DNA of 6,748 nt from Selenomonadaceae bacterium UBA3796. Its GTDB lineage: Bacteria; Bacillota; Negativicutes; Selenomonadales; Selenomonadaceae. Below the pieces are notes generated by a model. It ran no database searches and was not told where the DNA came from. It saw only the letters and a list, made by a program, of their open reading frames with translations. A program made the translations under genes and the position numbers. Positions 1 to 6,053 of this stretch are shown piece by piece. Each line of letters starts with the position of its first letter. Positions within the stretch are counted from its first letter, which is position 1. The stretch spans positions 38,832 through 45,579 of the forward strand of contig DFES01000152.1 in NCBI GenBank assembly GCA_002369175.1, written 5' to 3'.

Positions 1-53
1 GCAGCTTATTTTATGATATATCAGCTTTTCCATTTTTTTTGCGCAAAAATGAA

Positions 54-245
54 TCAGATAGCACGCTGAACCTTGCCGGAACGCAGGCAGCGGGTGCAGA
101 CGTTTACGCGCTTTACCTTGCCGTCAACGACTGCGCGCACACGCTGGATATTCGGCTTCCAGGTGCGCTTGGTCTTCAAGTGGGAATGGCTGACGTTCAT
201 GCCGGACTGGATTCCCTTTGCACAGATTTCGCAAACACTTGCCAT
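54..245 (-). CDS. rpmB: 50S ribosomal protein L28
   Basis: A complete 63-aa small basic protein that matches bacterial L28, a structural protein of the large ribosomal subunit. The N-terminus MASVCEICAKG, the central HSHLKTKRTWKPNIQ block and the C-terminal VNVCTRCLRSGKV block are family hallmarks. Two CxxC pairs (Cys5/Cys8 and Cys51/Cys54) make this the zinc-binding (C+) form. The length is normal for Firmicutes-type L28. The start is fixed by a perfect AGGAGGT Shine-Dalgarno (plus-strand 253-259) 7 nt upstream of the ATG. It is a single gene transcribed leftwards, divergent from the chemoreceptor gene, with its own promoter at 406-434. I see no strong terminator in the 53 bp downstream before the window edge. 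Identification is secure. Confidence 0.97.
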   Translation of the reverse strand: MASVCEICAKGIQSGMNVSHSHLKTKRTWKPNIQRVRAVVDGKVKRVNVCTRCLRSGKVQRAI

Positions 246-399
246 GTGTTACACCTCCTATTGCTTGCCTAAATAAAGACATATCCGCACATGCCGCGGA
301 TGGGCTACCGCCATAGGGCAAATGCCATCTTCGTGCGTACAGACTGCCGGATCTCCTGCACCATATCGAATATAGAAAGAATATACCGATGGGCGCAAC
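246..399 (-). promoter_or_regulatory. Long 5' leader of rpmB with a small hairpin
   Basis: If the promoter at 406-434 is used, rpmB mRNA has an untranslated leader of about 154 nt, long for a 63-codon gene. It contains a perfect 6-bp inverted repeat (283-288 with 296-301, 7-nt loop) about 40 nt upstream of the start codon. The Shine-Dalgarno AGGAGGT lies at 253-259. I see no convincing coding frame in it. Ribosomal protein genes are often autoregulated through such leaders, but I know of no established L28-binding leader class, so a regulatory role is inference. Confidence 0.4.
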
Positions 400-405
400 G
401 CATAT

Positions 406-434
406 ATTTTAACACAACGAGAGAAAGTTTGCAA
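406..434 (-). promoter_or_regulatory. Sigma-70-type promoter for rpmB
   Basis: Read on the minus strand, a -35 box TTGCAA (429-434) is followed by exactly 17 bp and a -10 box TAAAAT (406-411). Each box matches the consensus at 4 or 5 of 6 positions and the spacing is ideal. The predicted transcription start is near 399-400. No other minus-strand gene lies between it and rpmB, so rpmB is the obvious target. Confidence 0.7.
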
Positions 435-457
435 GGGTCTGCAGGAGGGGGATTTTA

Positions 458-509
458 CGCAGCCCGGTTGGCCGGTTGGATTGTATGGAACCGGGCTGCG
501 GTTTATCCT
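458..509 (+). terminator. Perfect 12-bp inverted repeat, possible terminator
   Basis: The arms CGCAGCCCGGTT (458-469) and AACCGGGCTGCG (489-500) are perfect reverse complements separated by 19 nt. On the plus strand the stem is followed by GTTTATCCTTT, a weak and interrupted U-tract. On the minus strand no T-run follows, so if it is a terminator it acts rightwards. There is no recognisable plus-strand gene upstream of it. The loop-side half of the left arm overlaps a tandem repeat of CCGGTTGG (464-471 and 472-479), which allows an alternative 6-bp pairing. The stem is certain as a sequence feature. Its function as a terminator is uncertain. Confidence 0.4.
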
Positions 510-574
510 TTGCGGAAGGAAGAAGGATTTTTGCGAAGCATGAAGAATTATACACCATGATGTGATGTACACTG

Positions 575-583
575 TGATATATT
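575..583 (+). promoter_or_regulatory. Candidate extended -10 promoter for the chemoreceptor gene
   Basis: TGATATATT at 575-583 fits the extended -10 form TGnTATAAT at most positions. No good -35 hexamer lies 16-18 bp upstream (the sequence there reads around CCATGA), which extended -10 promoters tolerate. The distance to the ATG at 657 would give a leader of about 67 nt. I looked for the flagellar sigma-28 pattern (TAAA, 15 bp, GCCGATAA). Only a partial -10 match, GACGATAT at 590-597, is present and it has no TAAA at the right distance. Confidence 0.35.
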
Positions 584-656
584 ACGTACGACGATATCGC
601 CACAGCACCATGCTGCGGAGTCCGATGAATCGTACGATGGAAGGGGAGACGGTGAT

Positions 657-2714
657 ATGAAACGACCGGAAAGCAGTATCAAGACACTTTTTGTCATCAG
701 CATTGTCGTGCTTACCGGAATTTTGCTGGCGATACAAACTGCCATGAATGTCCATCAATTCAAGGAGGGCATGGAAACCCAGGTAAAGGGAACCATGGAG
801 GCACGGGCCGGGGAGATTTCCGGCAAGCTGGATCAGCGCATTCTGCAGATTGCACAGAAGACGTTTGCCCTTTCCTTGGGGGTCAACCAGATGAAGCAGT
901 ACGATCCGGATGTGATGTTCGGCATGGCCGATGGCTTCATCCTCTCCGATCCACTGGTCATCGGCAGTGGTTTTTGGTTTGGCAGGAACGCTTACCAGGA
1001 GGGAATCGAGTATTTTGGCCCCTATCGGTACCGGGACACGGATGGCTCCGTGAAACTCACCATGGACTACAGCAATGCGCAGTACAACTATCCTTCCTTT
1101 GGATGGTACAAGGAAGCCATGACAGATGCGGGAAAGGTAGCCTGGGAAGGGCCATATCTTGACGAGGTCAGCGGAACGACCATGCTTACGAGCGCGGCCG
1201 CCATTGTGAGGGACGGGCAGGCCATAGGTGCAGTGACGGTGGATATCGGCATTACGGAACTGGAGGAATACATCCGTAAAATCACCATTGGGGAAAACGG
1301 CTATGCCTTTCTTGTGGGAAAGGACGGTTTCTACCTTGCCACGAAGGATGAAGGCAGGAACATGAAGAAGAAGATCACCGAAGAAAGCGATCCCCGGCTG
1401 AAGAGTCTGGGAGATAAAATCATCGGCGCATCGTCTGCGGAGCTGGAAGAGACGGATGCTTTTGGCGAGGACAGCTATGTGATGATCGTTCCCCTGAGCA
1501 TTGACAACATCAAACTGGTGCTCGTGGCTCCGAAGTCGGACTACACGGGTCCGATTGACCATGCCATTTATACCAGCATCGGTATGGCGCTTCTTGTTAT
1601 GTTCATCCTCTGCCTGGCGATGATCCTCATCTTCAACCGCAGGGTGGACAAGCCCATCAACTATCTTATGGATGAGGCGGGCAAGATTGCAGAAGGGGAT
1701 CTCAGGCACAGCATCCAGGTAGGATCCTCGGATGAGATGGGGGCGCTTGCCCACTCTCTCCAAAACATGTCGGAGAATCTGAAAAAAGTCATCAGCAGCG
1801 TCAATGACATGGCGCATCAGGTGTCGGCTGCCAGCGAGGAACTTACCGCCAGTTCGGAACAGTCTTCCCAGGCAGCGAATCAGGTGGCAAATTCCATTAT
1901 CAACATAGCGGAGGGGGCATCCCAGCAGGCAGTTGAGGCGCAGAATATCCAGGGAACGGTTTCAAGCGTTACGGAGCGGGCGAAAGCCATCGCATCCCAG
2001 ACCAGGGATGTGGTGGAAGAGGCATCCGGTGCCAGGAGAAATGTTGTGGAAGGCCGCTCTGCCATCAGCGATGCAGTACGGCAGATGGAGCAGATTACGG
2101 CCAGTACGGACAGCATTCAGAAATCCATTGCAAAGCTTGGGGACAGCGGGAAGAAGATCAGTGAAATCGTTGGCATGATTACCAGCATTGCGGAGCAGAC
2201 GAACCTCCTTGCCCTCAATGCGGCCATTGAGGCGGCTCGCGCAGGAGAGGCGGGGCGCGGATTTGCCGTGGTGGCAGATGAGGTGCGGAAGCTGGCGGAG
2301 GAGTCCAACCATTCTTCGCAGCAAATTGCAGAACTCGTGAAATCCAATGGTGTGGATATGGAGCAGGCCATAGCGGCCAGCACCCTTGGCGCAGAGAGTG
2401 TGAAGCGGGGCATTTCCACGGTGCAGTCGGCGGATGAGGTGTTCCAGGCTATCGTCACGACCATTGACCATTTGGTGGAGAACATTACGTCGATTTCTGC
2501 CGGAATCCAGAAAATGGCAGAGGAAAACGAGCACATGCTCGCAGCCAGCATCAGCATCAGTGAGACCAGCAACAAGAATTCCAATGAGGCGCAGTCCGTT
2601 TCGGCAGCCACGGAGGAACAAACTGCTTCCACCCATGAGATTGCGGATGCCAGCCGCAGTTTGGCGGATTTGGCTGCGGGACTGCAGGAGGAAATCAAGA
2701 AATTCAAGTTGTGA
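657..2714 (+). CDS. Methyl-accepting chemotaxis protein with dCache sensor
   Basis: A complete 685-aa transmembrane chemoreceptor that passes ligand binding outside the membrane to CheA/CheW and the flagellar motor. In order: TM1 (about 10-29), an extracytoplasmic dCache sensor (about 35-298), TM2 (about 303-326), HAMP (about 327-380) and a long coiled-coil signalling domain (about 381-685). The conserved hairpin tip runs from IVGMITSIAEQTNLLALNAA through IEAARAGEAGRGFAVVADEV (504-543). Likely methylation segments are AASEELTASSEQ (391-402) and AATEEQTAS (650-658). No NWETF-type CheR-docking pentapeptide ends the protein. The start has a purine-rich SD, AAGGGGAG (641-648), 8 nt upstream. In the membrane-distal Cache module Tyr143, Trp150, Tyr167, Asp169 and Asp196 match the spacing of amino-acid-binding dCache pockets, but the expected Arg is Phe148. 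The ligand is therefore unknown, possibly an amine. It is monocistronic or first before the 2773 gene, and no clear terminator follows. Confidence 0.97.
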   Translation: MKRPESSIKTLFVISIVVLTGILLAIQTAMNVHQFKEGMETQVKGTMEARAGEISGKLDQRILQIAQKTFALSLGVNQMKQYDPDVMFGMADGFILSDPLVIGSGFWFGRNAYQEGIEYFGPYRYRDTDGSVKLTMDYSNAQYNYPSFGWYKEAMTDAGKVAWEGPYLDEVSGTTMLTSAAAIVRDGQAIGAVTVDIGITELEEYIRKITIGENGYAFLVGKDGFYLATKDEGRNMKKKITEESDPRLKSLGDKIIGASSAELEETDAFGEDSYVMIVPLSIDNIKLVLVAPKSDYTGPIDHAIYTSIGMALLVMFILCLAMILIFNRRVDKPINYLMDEAGKIAEGDLRHSIQVGSSDEMGALAHSLQNMSENLKKVISSVNDMAHQVSAASEELTASSEQSSQAANQVANSIINIAEGASQQAVEAQNIQGTVSSVTERAKAIASQTRDVVEEASGARRNVVEGRSAISDAVRQMEQITASTDSIQKSIAKLGDSGKKISEIVGMITSIAEQTNLLALNAAIEAARAGEAGRGFAVVADEVRKLAEESNHSSQQIAELVKSNGVDMEQAIAASTLGAESVKRGISTVQSADEVFQAIVTTIDHLVENITSISAGIQKMAEENEHMLAASISISETSNKNSNEAQSVSAATEEQTASTHEIADASRSLADLAAGLQEEIKKFKL

Positions 2715-2736
2715 AGGTTAATTTCATCAACACGCC

Positions 2737-2745
2737 TGTTATACT
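2737..2745 (+). promoter_or_regulatory. Candidate extended -10 promoter for the 2773-5848 gene cluster
   Basis: TGTTATACT (2737-2745) is a good extended -10 element: TG, one base, then TATACT, which matches TATAAT at 5 of 6. The -35 region is weak (best TTAATT at 2718-2723, 16 bp away). It sits in the 58-bp gap between the chemoreceptor stop and the next start codon, giving a leader of about 20 nt that includes the SD GGAAAGGGG (2756-2764). Transcription may also read through from the chemoreceptor gene. Confidence 0.5.
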
Positions 2746-2772
2746 AGGGCATCTTGGAAAGGGGCTTGTGAT

Positions 2773-3213
2773 ATGGTTTTTGATACTGCATCCGGCTATG
2801 CATTCATGCATTTGTATCTGGTTCTTCATCCGAAAAAGTCCAGTGCGTATGATCCGACAACGGAAGGCTATATTTCTGACGAGGAGGAGTCCCGTCTGCA
2901 TCATTTCGCAGAATTTGTCCGCTATCGCCAGAAGCTGGAGGATTGCTGGGCGGGCATGCGTGAAGAGGGAAAAAGCCGTGCAGAAGTGGAAGAAGCGATT
3001 ACCCGCATGTCCGAGGAAGGCTGGCAGGATTTCACACGGGGCTTCCTGGATAATGTCAAGGGGGAAATGGTATTTGACGAGGATGATCTGCCCAGGGTGT
3101 TCCAGGAGTTTCGGCTGGATGTGCGGCGTATCTGCAGCCGTCCCCATACGCAGCTGGAACGGGAAGTCGCCAAATCCATGGCAAGCCTGGTGAGACTCCA
3201 TGCCGAAAAGTAA
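2773..3213 (+). CDS. Uncharacterised acidic helical protein
   Basis: A complete 146-aa protein that I do not recognise. It has no signal peptide or membrane segment, so it is probably cytoplasmic. After a short hydrophobic start (FMHLYLVLHP, 11-20), most of it is charged and looks helical, with 29 Asp/Glu residues interspersed with Arg and Lys. Two cysteines (58 and 121) are far apart and form no metal motif. The start is supported by SD GGAAAGGGG ending 8 nt before the ATG. A rival frame from 2711 to 3193 is rejected because it lacks an SD, starts inside the chemoreceptor stop region and has an implausible composition. The last 14 bp overlap the start of the Nudix gene, implying translational coupling and possibly a linked role. 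It is probably a lineage-restricted protein. I assign no function. Confidence 0.8.
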   Translation: MVFDTASGYAFMHLYLVLHPKKSSAYDPTTEGYISDEEESRLHHFAEFVRYRQKLEDCWAGMREEGKSRAEVEEAITRMSEEGWQDFTRGFLDNVKGEMVFDEDDLPRVFQEFRLDVRRICSRPHTQLEREVAKSMASLVRLHAEK

Positions 3214-3679
3214 TCTCACAACCCTCTGCTATGTGGAACGTGACGGATATTATCTCATGATGCACCGCATCAAGAAGGAGCATGATATCAACCGGGACAA
3301 GTGGGTTGGCATCGGAGGCCATTTCGAGCCGGATGAGTCTCCGGAGGAATGCCTTCTGCGGGAGGCGAAAGAAGAGACGGGACTTGTCCTGCTTTCTTAC
3401 CGCTTGCGGGGAATCGTCACCTTTCAGTCCGATGCATGGCAGACGGAGTATATGTTTCTCTACACGGCAGACCGCTTTTCCGGGGAGCTGGGGCAGTGCA
3501 GGGAGGGTGTACTGAAATGGGTGCGCAAGGACGAGGTTTATGAGTTGCCGGTTTGGGAAGGCGACAAGATTTTCTTCCGTCTGCTGGAAGAGGATCGGGC
3601 ATTCTTTTCCCTGAAACTGCGCTATCAGGGAGATGCACTCGTGGAGAAGGTGCTGGACGGCGTCTTGCTGGAAGACTGA
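3200..3679 (+). CDS. Nudix hydrolase, 8-oxo-dGTP diphosphatase-like
   Basis: A complete 159-aa Nudix protein. The Nudix box GX5EX7REUXEEXGU is intact: Gly40, Glu46, Arg54, Glu55, Glu58, Glu59 and Gly61, with Ala56 at the normally bulky aliphatic U position and Leu62 at the second. These glutamates bind the catalytic Mg2+. The N-terminus (TTLCYVERDGYYLMMHRIKK, 7-26) and the block DKWVGIGGHFEPDESPEECL (33-52) closely resemble the MutT-like proteins of Firmicutes annotated as 8-oxo-dGTP diphosphatases. Those hydrolyse nucleoside triphosphates to the monophosphate and pyrophosphate and can remove oxidised dGTP. The exact substrate cannot be read from sequence. Its ATG lies within the last codons of the preceding gene with a modest SD, GGTGAG (3189-3194), so translation is probably coupled. 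The next gene follows after 17 bp. Confidence 0.93.
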   Translation: MPKSNLTTLCYVERDGYYLMMHRIKKEHDINRDKWVGIGGHFEPDESPEECLLREAKEETGLVLLSYRLRGIVTFQSDAWQTEYMFLYTADRFSGELGQCREGVLKWVRKDEVYELPVWEGDKIFFRLLEEDRAFFSLKLRYQGDALVEKVLDGVLLED

Positions 3680-3696
3680 CAGAAGGGGAGACAGGA

Positions 3697-5019
3697 ATGT
3701 TCGGGCGGAATAGGATTGCCCTGCCGCTGCTGATCGGCGCGCTGCTCCTGCTTGCAATTGCAGGGATGGCGATGGCGGCAGGAGGCGATGCTGTTTTGTA
3801 TTTTGTACGGGGAATATGGGAAGATATGGGATTTGGTGAGAGCCGGGTTGTGCTCATCCAGTGGGAGAAAAATCTTGATGCGGTGCGCTATGAACTGGAG
3901 GTTTTTGTGAATGAATCCGGCGGGGAGGCTGCAGGCTACGGGAAGCACCGGGTGATTTATCATGAGGATCGCATCTATACCCGGGGCAAAATGCTCCGGG
4001 AACGGGATTTGTTTGCGGCTTGGGGGAAAGATATCTACTGGCGCGTCAGACCTGTGGATCTTGACGGCAGAGCCGTATCGGGATTCTCCCGCCCCAGAAG
4101 GCTGATTCCGGAGCAGGCCCTGTGCACCTATGATGCGCCGGTGCCCCTGCCTGCGCCTGCCGATGAGTATGGCGCAGAGCTGCTCTATCCCGTCTACGCA
4201 TTTATCGGCAATCCGGGTGCCGTGAAATTTGAGATTGAGGTGACGAGCCAGTACCCCGAGAACCTTCAGGATGCACGTCCTTCCCGCTACCGGATTTATG
4301 CAAATCAGACGGAGCTGATGGATCTTTACGATGAGGAACCGCGCATCGGCGATTATTACTGGCGTGTGCGAGGCATGGATGCAGAGGGGCATCCTGTTGG
4401 CTGTTGGAGCCGTCCGGAGCGCATTCATGTGGGGACGGGTGACCATTGGACCGTTGGGGTTTATGGCGACAGCATCAGCCACGGAGGCGGGCATCTATCC
4501 TTTTCTCCCTCCGATCTGGAATACAGTTACACCCATTATCTGGATTTTCCGACGATCAATCTCTCCTATAGCGGAAGCACCACAGAGGATATGGTGAACC
4601 GTTTCGAGCGGGATGTGCTGCCCTTCCGACTGAAGTATCTGCTGATCATGGGCGGAACAAACAGCTTGCGGGGAGGTGTTCCGGCGGAGAGTGTCATCCA
4701 AGATCTTCAGACCATCCAGAGGAAATGTCGGGAGCATGGAATTGTACCGATTCTTCTGACGCTCGCCCCCATCAATCCCAGGAGCATTGAAAGGGTGTTC
4801 CATGAAACCACGGCGAGGGATTGGAAGCCGGCCTTCCAGGAGGTCAATGCGTTTATTCGCACGCAAGCGCATATGGATACGGCAGCGCCTTTTCGCGGCA
4901 TGGAAGAAATGCCGGAGGATCTGTCCCTTGACGGACTGCACGGCGACTGGAGGGCAAAGCGCATGATGGCGGATGCGATCAATCGCGCCGTTCGGGAAAA
5001 CAGGATGTTGGAGCAGTAG
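3697..5019 (+). CDS. Secreted SGNH/GDSL hydrolase with two FN3-like repeats
   Basis: A complete 440-aa protein, probably exported. Residues 1-28 form a signal peptide: FGRNR, a hydrophobic core LPLLIGALLLLAIAG, and an AMA/AGG-like cleavage site. An uncleaved membrane anchor is the alternative. Two related beta-type repeats follow (about 47-136 and 160-244). Each ends in a YWRVR...D..G...SRP motif with 13 of 25 residues identical (112-136 versus 219-243), as in fibronectin type III-like domains. The C-terminal SGNH hydrolase domain (about 250-440) has the nucleophile block GVYGDSIS (Ser259), a block II Gly293, block III GGTN (Gly320, Asn322) and block V DGLH (Asp412, His415), so it should be active. 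Such enzymes cleave ester bonds, often O-acetyl groups on glycans or lipids; the substrate here is unknown. The start is chosen by SD AAGGGGAG (3683-3690) and the signal peptide. The frame stays open upstream to 3553 but only inside the Nudix gene. Confidence 0.9.
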   Translation: MFGRNRIALPLLIGALLLLAIAGMAMAAGGDAVLYFVRGIWEDMGFGESRVVLIQWEKNLDAVRYELEVFVNESGGEAAGYGKHRVIYHEDRIYTRGKMLRERDLFAAWGKDIYWRVRPVDLDGRAVSGFSRPRRLIPEQALCTYDAPVPLPAPADEYGAELLYPVYAFIGNPGAVKFEIEVTSQYPENLQDARPSRYRIYANQTELMDLYDEEPRIGDYYWRVRGMDAEGHPVGCWSRPERIHVGTGDHWTVGVYGDSISHGGGHLSFSPSDLEYSYTHYLDFPTINLSYSGSTTEDMVNRFERDVLPFRLKYLLIMGGTNSLRGGVPAESVIQDLQTIQRKCREHGIVPILLTLAPINPRSIERVFHETTARDWKPAFQEVNAFIRTQAHMDTAAPFRGMEEMPEDLSLDGLHGDWRAKRMMADAINRAVRENRMLEQ

Positions 5020-5050
5020 CATGAAATCTTCTCAATCAAAGAATTCAAAG

Positions 5051-5063
5051 AAGGAAGGAGAGG
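5051..5063 (+). promoter_or_regulatory. Strong ribosome binding site deciding the EcsC-family start
   Basis: AAGGAAGGAGAGG (5051-5063) is a strong purine-rich Shine-Dalgarno ending 8 nt before the ATG at 5072. It favours that start over the in-frame ATG at 5021, which has only GGAG (5010-5013) and would add a 17-residue polar, lysine- and serine-rich tail. Confidence 0.7.
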
Positions 5064-5071
5064 AACTTTGG

Positions 5072-5848
5072 ATGGATCCATCTCCATACGAAGCGAAACA
5101 GAGGGAAGCTATCCAAAAATGGAGCAAAGAGACACCAAACTTCCTCGTGAAGGGCTTTGGAAAGCTGGCCAATCATATTTCCTCAAATGCGGTAGAAATT
5201 GCCCGAACCTTTGTCCCTGTGTCCATCCTGCAGGGAGCCATCCATAAGGCGAATGATGTGGGGGCAAAGCTGGCACAGGAAAAAGAAATCCTGAAAAGCG
5301 CTGAGGTTTCCGCTATCGAGGAACTGCGTTACGCTTCCCTGGAACAATCGGATCGTTTGGCTAAATCGGTGCGGCAGTGGGCGATAGCCTCGGCTTCTGT
5401 GGAGGGCGGAGCCTCAGGTTTCCTGGGGGCAGTCGGCATGATAGCGGACGTTCCCGCCCTGCTTACGCTCTCTTTGCACACGATTCACAAAATCGGTCTC
5501 TGTTACGGTTACCGGGCAACGGAGAAGGAGGACAAAGCGTTCGTCCTTCGCATTCTCTTTGTGGCGTGCGCCAATTCAAAAGACGAAAAGAGGAAGATGC
5601 TCGAAAACTTTCGGCAGAAGGAGGCAGCTCCATCGGACACGAAGGATGGGGAAGCGGAGCATGCACTGATGGAAATCCTTTGCAAGCAGATTGGCATGAA
5701 CTTCGTGAAACGCAAGGCATTGCAGCTCGTTCCTCTTTTGGGGGCGGCCGTCGGCTCCGCTGTAAATGCGGATTTCCTGTACGATGTAGGCATGACTGCC
5801 ACGCGGATATATCAATACCGATGGCTCTCAGAAAACGGAAAATGGTGA
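5072..5848 (+). CDS. EcsC family protein
   Basis: A 258-aa protein resembling the EcsC family, named for the third gene of the Bacillus ecs ABC-transporter locus. The biochemical role of the family is not established. Visible hallmarks are the N-terminal YEAKQREAIQKW segment (6-17), a glycine-rich amphipathic stretch EGGASGFLGAVGMIADVPAL (111-130) continuing into HTIHKIGLCYGY (136-147), and a C-terminal block LVPLLGAAVGSAVNADF (219-235). Such Gly/Ala-rich helices may associate with membranes, but there is no signal peptide. No ABC transporter (ecsA/ecsB) lies beside it, so a transporter role should not be inferred. The ATG at 5072 is preferred because of the strong SD. An in-frame ATG at 5021, 1 bp after the upstream stop, is possible. 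It is the last gene of the cluster, and no obvious terminator hairpin follows. Confidence 0.8.
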   Translation: MDPSPYEAKQREAIQKWSKETPNFLVKGFGKLANHISSNAVEIARTFVPVSILQGAIHKANDVGAKLAQEKEILKSAEVSAIEELRYASLEQSDRLAKSVRQWAIASASVEGGASGFLGAVGMIADVPALLTLSLHTIHKIGLCYGYRATEKEDKAFVLRILFVACANSKDEKRKMLENFRQKEAAPSDTKDGEAEHALMEILCKQIGMNFVKRKALQLVPLLGAAVGSAVNADFLYDVGMTATRIYQYRWLSENGKW

Positions 5849-5909
5849 TGTGCGGAGGAAAGGAAGAAAAATTCGATAAAATACATGCAGTTTTAATATT
5901 GTAAAAGGA

Positions 5910-5939
5910 TTGACAATAGGCACTGAATTGTTGTAATAT
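5910..5939 (+). promoter_or_regulatory. Sigma-70-type promoter for gap
   Basis: A perfect -35 TTGACA (5910-5915) is followed after 18 bp by TAATAT (5934-5939), in an AT-rich stretch that stands out from the surrounding genes. The predicted transcription start is near 5946, leaving a leader of about 140 nt before gap. The perfect 10-bp palindrome GTAATATTAC (5933-5942) overlaps the -10 and could be a repressor site or chance. Confidence 0.75.
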
Positions 5940-5959
5940 TACTAAGTAAGCTTTGACTT

Positions 5960-6053
5960 GCAACATTTGCTATGTTGCGAATTTTCACGGGGAAGTTTCG
6001 GCATCGACATGGATTTCCTTGGCGGTGCTCGAAATAGGGCCGGGGGTTCCCGG
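5960..6053 (+). promoter_or_regulatory. Structured 5' leader of gap (three hairpins)
   Basis: Three inverted repeats follow one another in the untranslated leader. The first is GCAACAT/ATGTTGC (5960-5966 with 5972-5978, 5-nt loop). The second is a 10-bp stem (5996-6005 with 6024-6034) with one G-U pair and one bulged base (6029). The third is CCGGG/CCCGG (6040-6044 with 6049-6053, 4-nt loop), flanked by GAAAT and ATTTTC, which could extend it across an internal loop. The gap SD AGGGGGT (6071-6077) lies outside the stems. The third hairpin has only a broken T-rich tail, so it is at best a weak attenuator. It matches no riboswitch class I can name. The first palindrome could equally be a DNA operator. 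Confidence 0.45.

Noticed and set aside
1..53. AT-rich palindromes downstream of rpmB (TGATATATCA at 14-23; TTTTTGCGCAAAAA around 36-49)
   Set aside because: The stems are nearly all A-T pairs and, on the minus strand, no proper U-tract follows a GC-rich stem. A terminator may lie beyond the window edge.
291..560. 89-codon plus-strand frame in the rpmB-chemoreceptor gap
   Set aside because: No SD precedes it, it runs through the 12-bp inverted repeat and the rpmB promoter, and its composition is not protein-like.
561..583. CRP-like TGTGAT half-sites (561-566 and 573-578) before the chemoreceptor
   Set aside because: They are direct rather than inverted repeats, 12 bp apart, and no TCACA half-site is present.
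582..1817. Long open frame (411 codons) on the minus strand inside the chemoreceptor gene
   Set aside because: It is antisense to a gene whose domains are unmistakable, its product has a composition typical of reverse-strand shadow (rich in His, Arg, Pro, Leu), and it lacks recognisable motifs. Similar shadows at 1962-2636 and 3625-4494 on the minus strand are rejected for the same reason.
2711..3193. Plus-strand frame overlapping the 2773 gene in another phase
   Set aside because: It starts across the chemoreceptor stop, has no SD, and encodes an Arg/Cys/Trp-rich product. The 2773 frame has a good SD and couples to the Nudix start.
3553..3696. Upstream extension of the SGNH hydrolase frame
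   Set aside because: It lies wholly inside the Nudix gene, and the signal peptide and a strong SD place the real start at 3697.
5975..5990. Rex-like operator TTGCGA-ATTT-TCACGG upstream of gap
   Set aside because: The half-sites are imperfect and the spacing is 2 bp shorter than the 18-bp Rex consensus TTGTGA-6-TCACAA, so the match is probably chance.
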